From Bacteroidales bacterium (GTDB lineage: Bacteria > Bacteroidota > Bacteroidia > Bacteroidales > UBA3663), in NCBI GenBank assembly GCA_024694125.1, contig JAILKE010000036.1, positions 1 to 64,000 on the forward strand: a stretch of DNA of 64,000 bases. Direction: 5' to 3'. A program made the position numbers and the translations under genes. Numbering within the stretch: the first letter of the stretch is position 1; each line of letters starts with the position of its first letter. Under the pieces are notes generated by a model. It ran no database searches. It was not told where the DNA came from and saw only the letters and a list, made by a program, of their open reading frames with translations. Shown one piece after another: positions 58,094 to 64,000 of this stretch.

Positions 58094-60529
58094 TCAGAAT
58101 GTCACCGAGAGCGAGACATTGAGCATACGACCAGTGAGGTAATTGGGCACGGCATACTGGTAGTTATCGACCGCAGTGACCCAATAGTACGAATTGGTGT
58201 TGCGTATGTCGAGCAGGTTGAAGATTTCGACTCCTGCCGACATCTCCTTGACCTTGCGCCAATTCTTCTTGGCCATGAACTTGGTGTTCTGGGCATTCCA
58301 CACACGGGTGGCACCCAGATCGACGCGGCGATAGGCCGGTGTGCGGAACATACCTGCCTGGCGTCCGGCTACGGGGCTGAAACAGGGCAGACCGTCATTG
58401 AGCATACCGCGCAGGTGAACCTTGTACGAGTCATTGCCTGGCCAATAGTCGCTGAAGAATATACCCATGGAGTAGCGCTGTTCGGTGGGGCGCGATGTCT
58501 CCAGTCCGTCGTAATCCTCCTTGGCATGCATCAGCGATAGCGATATCCACGAGTCCGTACCAGGGACAAATTCTCCGTACAGACGCATGTCTATGCCCGT
58601 GTTGTAGGCAGTGCCGTTGTTGTAGCCGAGGTAGATTATCTGGACATTATCGACGGTGTAGGGGATATAGTTCGATATGTGCTTGTAGTAGGCCTCAGCC
58701 GTGAACTTCATCGGTCGGCCATAGGCCTGGAAGGTGTAGTCTCCGCCCAAGATGACCTGGTAGCAACGCTGGCTGCGTATCTGTTTGTTCATCTGCACCA
58801 TGGTATTGCCCGATGCATCGAGGTAGGTCTTGCGGTACTCCTTGTAGAACGGGGCCTGGAAGTACCATCCTGTCGCCAGTCGGAAGACGGTCTGACGTGT
58901 GGTATTGTTGAGCGCATCAGGGGTGTAGCGCAACGAGAGGCGGGGCGAGATGAGTGTCTCCTGGTTGAAGGACCAGTGGCTCTCTCGGACACCGGCTATC
59001 ACCACCCATCGGCCCTGCCACATGTCCCAGCCGAACTGGTCGGTCAGGTAGGTGCTGAATCGGGTCATCCTGTGGTCAAACGACGAGTGTTTGTTATAGA
59101 CCATCTGTACGGCATTGCCTGTGTGGGGCAGGGTGTAGCCTGCCGAGTCTCGGCGTTCCCATTCAGCGATGCGGTCATCGATGTGTTCCCATTGTATCCC
59201 GATGCCGTAACTCACCTTGTGGTGTCCCAGCTGCGACACCCCCTTGAGCGAGAGGGCAGCCACGGTGGCGTTCAGGTAGTTGCGGGCGTGCTGGTGATAG
59301 GCGCCTACGCCACGGCCGGCTTGAGTCTCGCCCACGGTGGCACCGTCCAGCCAGTACTCGCCGCTGATGTCGTATGTGACCTCCTCGTCGGTAGCGAAGG
59401 CCGATGCCATCAGGCTCAGCTGGGTACCCTTGATGCGGTTGCAGTGCAGGGTCAATGCTCCGAAGTAGGTGTCGAACTCATCCTGCTCGTGCCCGTCGAA
59501 ATAGACGGTGAAGTTGTGCACGTCATCGAGCGTACCGAACGACGTCTCGCGCGTCTCGGGCTTGAACCGATAGTCGTTGATGGCGATGTTGCCCAGCAGT
59601 TGCAGGTCCCATCCTTTGGTCAGCTCGTAGGTGAGCAGCGTCTGGTAGTCCATGAAACGGGGGTCGTACTCACCCTGCGTGTCCAGGCTCGACAGGATCG
59701 AGGCATTGCGCTTGTAGCGGACTCCGTGCAGTTGCGAGAACCGCTTGGTGCGTTGGCCCAATGCGACCGATGCACCCATCAGGCTCACCTGTGCCTGTGC
59801 ATCGAGACTGTCCGGTTGCCGATAGCTGATATCGAGCACGGACGACATCTTGTCACCATATTCGGCCGAGAATCCGCCGGTCGAGAAGTCCACTTCGCGT
59901 ACCATGGCGGGATTGATGAACGACAATCCCTCCTGCTGGCCGCTGGTGATGAGTTGGGGACGATATACCTCGATGCCGTTCACATAGACCAGGTTCTCGT
60001 CGAAACTGCCTCCGCGCACCGAGTATTGGCTCGACAGTTCGTTGTTCATCGTCACGCCCTGCATCGTGCCCAGCATATCCTCTACAGCATTGCCCGATGC
60101 CGATGGCATGTGCTTCAGGTGCTCGGTGCTGAGTTTCTCGGTGGTCGATGCCCGTTGCTGCGTGGCGGTCACCTCCACGTCGTTGATGTAGGCGGCGTTG
60201 GTGCGCAGTTGTATGTTCAGGGTCAATGTGGGGCGTTCTCCATTGGCGTTCTCGACGATGCGTCGGGTGTTGAGCACCTTCTCCACGCGCTTGAACCCAA
60301 TGCTGGTGAAAACCACTACCAGCGAGTCGCTCTCGGGCAGGTTCAGGCTGTATTCGCCCTTGAAGTTGGTGAGCGTGCCTATGCTGCCGCGCGACAGGCG
60401 CACGTGAGCCATCTCGAGCGGTTGACCCTGGTCATCGGTCACCCTGCCCGTCAGGTGCACACCCTGTGCTACGAGGCTTGCGGCCACGGAGCAGAACAGG
60501 AGTAGCAAGAGGCATATTCTTTTTTTCAC
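58094..60529 (-). CDS. TonB-dependent receptor with carboxypeptidase-regulatory-like domain
   Basis: LTGRVTDDQGQPLEMAHVRLSRGSIGTLTNFKGEYSL, plug domain YSVRGGSFDENLVYVNGIEVYRPQL, C-terminal LNVSLSVTF. Confidence 0.94.
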   Translation of the reverse strand: MKKRICLLLLLFCSVAASLVAQGVHLTGRVTDDQGQPLEMAHVRLSRGSIGTLTNFKGEYSLNLPESDSLVVVFTSIGFKRVEKVLNTRRIVENANGERPTLTLNIQLRTNAAYINDVEVTATQQRASTTEKLSTEHLKHMPSASGNAVEDMLGTMQGVTMNNELSSQYSVRGGSFDENLVYVNGIEVYRPQLITSGQQEGLSFINPAMVREVDFSTGGFSAEYGDKMSSVLDISYRQPDSLDAQAQVSLMGASVALGQRTKRFSQLHGVRYKRNASILSSLDTQGEYDPRFMDYQTLLTYELTKGWDLQLLGNIAINDYRFKPETRETSFGTLDDVHNFTVYFDGHEQDEFDTYFGALTLHCNRIKGTQLSLMASAFATDEEVTYDISGEYWLDGATVGETQAGRGVGAYHQHARNYLNATVAALSLKGVSQLGHHKVSYGIGIQWEHIDDRIAEWERRDSAGYTLPHTGNAVQMVYNKHSSFDHRMTRFSTYLTDQFGWDMWQGRWVVIAGVRESHWSFNQETLISPRLSLRYTPDALNNTTRQTVFRLATGWYFQAPFYKEYRKTYLDASGNTMVQMNKQIRSQRCYQVILGGDYTFQAYGRPMKFTAEAYYKHISNYIPYTVDNVQIIYLGYNNGTAYNTGIDMRLYGEFVPGTDSWISLSLMHAKEDYDGLETSRPTEQRYSMGIFFSDYWPGNDSYKVHLRGMLNDGLPCFSPVAGRQAGMFRTPAYRRVDLGATRVWNAQNTKFMAKKNWRKVKEMSAGVEIFNLLDIRNTNSYYWVTAVDNYQYAVPNYLTGRMLNVSLSVTF

Positions 60530-60628
60530 TGTATTTTTCTATTCGTATAGAATCTGTTGGGATGAGAGCAATCTGGGTGCAGTCTGGTCCTGCCTCGGGC
60601 AGGAGCGCGTCTGTACGTGTGTATTGTA

Positions 60629-60919
60629 TTAACGTATGACGACGCTTTTTATTATCTGCCGCCCCAACTTTTCGTTCAGCCTGTTGGCTATCATGGTGCG
60701 TCGCATCATCAGCTCGGTCTTGAGCGACGGCGACTTGAGATTGACGAAGAGATAGCCGTTCTGCAGGAAAATGCGGTCCGTGGCAGCTGCAATGTCAGCC
60801 CCCAGCGTCTCCTCCCATATCTTGGCGATACGGTCCGAAAAGACGACGTTGTCCAGTTGCGAGATCTTCAGGTATTCGCGCAGAATCTCGCTTATCGATT
60901 GTTCATTCCTTCTCTGCAT
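60629..60919 (-). CDS. DUF721 family protein
   Basis: 96 aa; ISEILREYLKISQLDNVVFSDRIAKIWEETLG...LKSPSLKTELMMRRTMIANRLNEKLG; adjacent to recF. Confidence 0.88.
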   Translation of the reverse strand: MQRRNEQSISEILREYLKISQLDNVVFSDRIAKIWEETLGADIAAATDRIFLQNGYLFVNLKSPSLKTELMMRRTMIANRLNEKLGRQIIKSVVIR

Positions 60920-62003
60920 ATTCTCCCTCCTCTACGGTATAAAGTTTATACTCGCCCGAGACGTTTTCGATGATGCGGTCCAGATACTCGCGGTTGGTAT
61001 CGGTGATGAAGATCTGGCCGAACCTGTCGCTCGCCACCAGGCGGATGATCTGTTCCACGCGGCGGGAGTCGAGCCTGTCGAAGATGTCATCGAGCAACAA
61101 TATCGGGGTGGTCAATCCCTGGCGGCACAGGTAGTCGAACTGTGCCAGCTTCAGTCCCACCAGGTAGGTCTTGTTCTGTCCCTGGCTGCCCACCTGACGT
61201 ATCAGGTTGTCGCCCAGCTGCATGACCAGTTCGTCCTTGTGTATGCCGCGCGTGGTGTAGCCCAGGGCGAGGTCTCGCTGTCGGACCTCGTTGAGCAGGG
61301 GTAGGAGCGAGCCCCGTTCGAAGTGCGATGTGTACGATAGCCGTACCTGCTCGCTGTCCTGCGCTATCTGTTGGTAGAACTCCTGGAAGACCGGTTCGAA
61401 CTGCTCCGTGAACTGGCGCCTGGCCTCGAATATGCGTTGGCCATAGTAGTCCATCTGCTGTTCCCATACATCGTACAACGTGAGGTCCGTGCATGGCGGG
61501 TCCTGTTTCAGCAGGGAGTTGCGTTGCTGCAGGGCACTGTTGTAGCGGATGAGGGCGTCCAGGTAGGTCTTGTCGAACTGTGAGATGATCTGGTCCATCA
61601 GCCGGCGTCGCTCCTCGCTGCCACCCTGTATCAGCTCGCTGTCAGCCGGGGTGAGGGTCACCACGGGCAGCAGTCCGATGTGGTTCGAGAGGCGTTTGTA
61701 CTCTTTGCCGCCGCGCTTGAAGGACTTGCGTCCCTTGAGCGAGTATCCGCACTGTATGTCTTCGGGCTGCTCGTTCAGTTCGTAGCGGGCATTGAGCATG
61801 AAGAACTCCTCGCCATGCCGCACCACCTGTTTGTCGGTCAGCCCGCTCAGCGACTTGCAGAATGAGAGGTAGTAGATTGCATCGAGCAGATTGGTCTTGC
61901 CCATCCCGTTATTGCCTACCAGACAATTCACTCGTGGCGAAAACCTTATCTCAGCCTCGCGGATATTCTTATAGTTGACAATCGACAATTGTTCGAGTTT
62001 CAT
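60903..62003 (-). CDS. recF: DNA replication and repair protein RecF
   Basis: LVGNNGMGKTNLLDAIYYLSFCKS, LLLDDIFDRLDSRRVEQII; internal start MKLEQLSIVNYKNI preferred. Confidence 0.96.
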   Translation of the reverse strand: MKLEQLSIVNYKNIREAEIRFSPRVNCLVGNNGMGKTNLLDAIYYLSFCKSLSGLTDKQVVRHGEEFFMLNARYELNEQPEDIQCGYSLKGRKSFKRGGKEYKRLSNHIGLLPVVTLTPADSELIQGGSEERRRLMDQIISQFDKTYLDALIRYNSALQQRNSLLKQDPPCTDLTLYDVWEQQMDYYGQRIFEARRQFTEQFEPVFQEFYQQIAQDSEQVRLSYTSHFERGSLLPLLNEVRQRDLALGYTTRGIHKDELVMQLGDNLIRQVGSQGQNKTYLVGLKLAQFDYLCRQGLTTPILLLDDIFDRLDSRRVEQIIRLVASDRFGQIFITDTNREYLDRIIENVSGEYKLYTVEEGEYAEKE

Positions 62004-62084
62004 CTTTTCTTTGCAGTTCAACGTGGCAAATATAGGTAAATTATATTATATTTTCGCGAAAAAATGCATTTTTTTGTAAAAAAA

Positions 62085-62115
62085 CTTGGCTATTTCTACG
62101 GAAATAGTAATTTTG
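62085..62115 (+). promoter_or_regulatory. promoter CTTG-N19-TAATTTTG of TPR-ribH
   Basis: Bacteroidetes -33/-7 geometry. Confidence 0.5.
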
Positions 62116-62162
62116 CACCGCATTTTTAACACTTATACGAATATAAATCTTAAATAAATACA

Positions 62163-62813
62163 ATGGCAACAAATCAAAACCAGCAGCCAGAAGAGGCTCA
62201 GGTAAGCAAGACCGAACAGCTTGTAGCAAACAACACTAAGAACATTCTTGGTGTCGTAGCAGGTCTCATTCTTTTAGTAGTATGTGTTTTCGGCATTCGT
62301 GCATGCAATGCATCCGCTGATTCTGACGCCGCTCAGAGCGAAGCCCTGTACCAGGCTCAGTTCGACTTCGAGGCAGGCAACTACGCAGCAGCTCTTGAGA
62401 ACTTCCAGAGCGTCATCAATGAGTTCGGTTCTACCAAGTCTGGTAACCTCGCTAAGGCTTATGCTGGCCTCTGCCAGAAGAATCTCGGTGACTATGCTTC
62501 AGCTATCGAGTATCTCAAGGATTACTCAGGCGACGACAATATCCTCGCTCCTGCATTCCTCAGCGCCCTCGGTGACTGCTATGTAGATTGCGAGACTCCT
62601 GACTATGCAGCAGCTGCCAAGTCTTTCGAGAAGGCTGCTTCATTGGCTGCCAATGCACAGTTCTCTCCTCTCTATCTCTTCAAGGCTGGTTTGGCCTACG
62701 AGAAGAACAACGACAATGCTAAGGCTCTCAAGGCCTACGAGACCATCAAGGATAAATATGCTGATTCGGAGTTGGCTAACTCCATCGACAAGTATATTGT
62801 CCGCGTGAAGTAA
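62163..62813 (+). CDS. tetratricopeptide repeat membrane protein
   Basis: Single TM then TPR-like repeats (ALYQAQFDFEAGNYAAALENFQ..., KAYAGLCQKNLGDYASAIEYLK). Confidence 0.9.
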   Translation: MATNQNQQPEEAQVSKTEQLVANNTKNILGVVAGLILLVVCVFGIRACNASADSDAAQSEALYQAQFDFEAGNYAAALENFQSVINEFGSTKSGNLAKAYAGLCQKNLGDYASAIEYLKDYSGDDNILAPAFLSALGDCYVDCETPDYAAAAKSFEKAASLAANAQFSPLYLFKAGLAYEKNNDNAKALKAYETIKDKYADSELANSIDKYIVRVK

Positions 62814-62865
62814 CCCTCATCCAGTTGGGGCGTGGCTTCGCGAAGTCAAACTTAATTATATTCTT

Positions 62866-63339
62866 ATGAACCCTGATCCTGCGGCGGCGGCGGGCCCCGC
62901 GAATTTAACAGACGCCACTGTCGGAATAGTAGTTTCCGATTGGCACAGTGAATTGACAAGTGCAATGCTCGATGGTACCATACAATGCCTGCAGCGTTGC
63001 GGAGTAGAGCTCGATGACATCTTTGTGGCTCACGTACCTTCGGTATTGGAGTTACCCTTTGCGGCACGACAGATGTCTCTCACTCAGGAGCCTAAAGCGG
63101 TAGTGATGCTCGGCTGCAGTACCCTCGACGAGGATCCGCAGTACCAGATGGCAGTACACAGTATCGCTCACGCTACCACCGAACTCAACCTCCACAGTGA
63201 TATCCCTTGCTTGTGTGGGGTATTCTTCACCCAGTCTGTCGCCGAGGCCCAGTCATTGTGCACCTCTCAGCGTGGATCAGAAATAGCCGAAAAGGTTCAA
63301 AGCGTTGCCTCCATGATGGCAAATCTTGTCATCCGTTGA
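62866..63339 (+). CDS. ribH: divergent 6,7-dimethyl-8-ribityllumazine synthase homologue
   Basis: Ungapped alignment from memory to canonical RibH over ATVGIVVSDW...VPSVLELPFAA...LGC...IPCLCGVFFT. Confidence 0.8.
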   Translation: MNPDPAAAAGPANLTDATVGIVVSDWHSELTSAMLDGTIQCLQRCGVELDDIFVAHVPSVLELPFAARQMSLTQEPKAVVMLGCSTLDEDPQYQMAVHSIAHATTELNLHSDIPCLCGVFFTQSVAEAQSLCTSQRGSEIAEKVQSVASMMANLVIR

Positions 63340-63389
63340 CGGCACTTTTACATATCTTGGGCTGACCCCATAAGCGTTGGCCCATCATT

Positions 63390-63462
63390 GCGGTAGTGGC
63401 TCAGTTGGTAGAGCATTGGCTTCCCAAGCCGAGGGTCGCGGGTTCGAGTCCCGTCTACCGCT
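63390..63462 (+). tRNA. tRNA-Gly (anticodon CCC)
   Basis: Cloverleaf: GCGGTAG/CTACCGC acceptor, GCTC/GAGC D stem, TTGGC-TTCCCAA-GCCGA anticodon arm, GCGGG-TTCGAGT-CCCGT T arm. Confidence 0.97.
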
Positions 63463-63476
63463 CAAATATGTTATAA

Positions 63477-63526
63477 ACCATCAAGGGCGAAACTCAATTT
63501 GTAGAGTTTCGCCCTTGATGGTTTTT
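63477..63526. terminator. 19-bp perfect hairpin after tRNA-Gly (possibly bidirectional)
   Basis: ACCATCAAGGGCGAAACTC...GAGTTTCGCCCTTGATGGT then TTTTT. Confidence 0.88.
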
Positions 63527-63567
63527 ATATAAACTGAAAAACAAATAAGATACGTTCTGTAATTTGT

Positions 63568-64000
63568 TCAGTTGTTTGGAGTAATTCCGTCGTAGTTGTA
63601 TATAGCCTCACGCCAGTTGTTGGGGAAGGAGATAGAGCAACTTTTCTCCAGGTCGTACAGAACCATGACCGATGTGCAGCGGCTCTTGACCTCGTGCGTG
63701 TCTGTGCTCACTATTTCCTGCTCCAGTTGGAAGCTCTTGTTGCCCACGCGAGTGACGCGTGTCAGGGCCTCTACATGGCTGTCGGCCTTGACCTGAGCGA
63801 TGAACTCTGTCTCAATCTTGGCTGCTACGATAGCAATTTTGTTCCAATCGACGTTCTCGCAGACGTTGTCGAAGTAGTCTATCTTGGCTGTATCGTAGTA
63901 TTGGAAATAGATGGAGTTGTTGACGTGTCCGAACTTGTCAATGTCATTGAATCGGATCTGCAATGGCATTACATGGTGGAAGCGTTGTATGCTGTCTTCT
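63568..64000 (-). CDS. acyl-CoA thioesterase (hot-dog fold), 5' end probably beyond window
   Basis: MPLQIRFNDIDKFGHVNNSIYFQYYDTAKIDYF; frame stays open upstream (SIQRFHHVMPLQIRFND). Confidence 0.85.
   Translation of the reverse strand, partial: EDSIQRFHHVMPLQIRFNDIDKFGHVNNSIYFQYYDTAKIDYFDNVCENVDWNKIAIVAAKIETEFIAQVKADSHVEALTRVTRVGNKSFQLEQEIVSTDTHEVKSRCTSVMVLYDLEKSCSISFPNNWREAIYNYDGITPNN

Overview
Chromosomal window from a Bacteroidales bacterium, probably Prevotellaceae-like (inferred from gene content, TAnnTTTG promoters and SusC/D pairs; not tested by search). No phage, transposase, CRISPR array or rRNA was seen. Main content, left to right: an RND/MMPL + LolA-like + outer-membrane porin module; SusC/SusD locus 1; a TPP-riboswitch-controlled thiamine operon (thiS-thiE-thiG-thiC-thiF-thiH-thiE/tenI-like-thiD); SusC/SusD locus 2 with a HExxH metallohydrolase lipoprotein, a DUF4302-like lipoprotein and a BACON-type lipoprotein; spoT/relA, mltD-like, DUF5683, parB, parA; surE, lpxB, DUF5606; a C1 peptidase; two paralogous small secreted proteins around a highly structured 1.4-kb spacer; a metallophosphoesterase; a DUF3078 protein; a carbohydrate cluster (GH78-sialidase-like fusion, beta-propeller/six-hairpin protein, PL1-like lyase, TonB receptor); DUF721, recF, a TPR protein, a divergent ribH, tRNA-Gly(CCC) and a thioesterase. 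The most unusual signals are non-coding. At least seven families of short-unit repeats fill the spacers, several with a fixed orientation relative to the downstream start codon or beginning exactly at stop codons. There is an inverted pair of multi-hairpin elements at 44298-44626, a 23-bp tandem array of hairpins with co-varying arms at 53039-53104, and 20 copies of a 17-bp repeat at the left edge that would encode overlapping MAVTREWL micro-ORFs. Among proteins, the RibH homologue appears to have lost catalytic residues.
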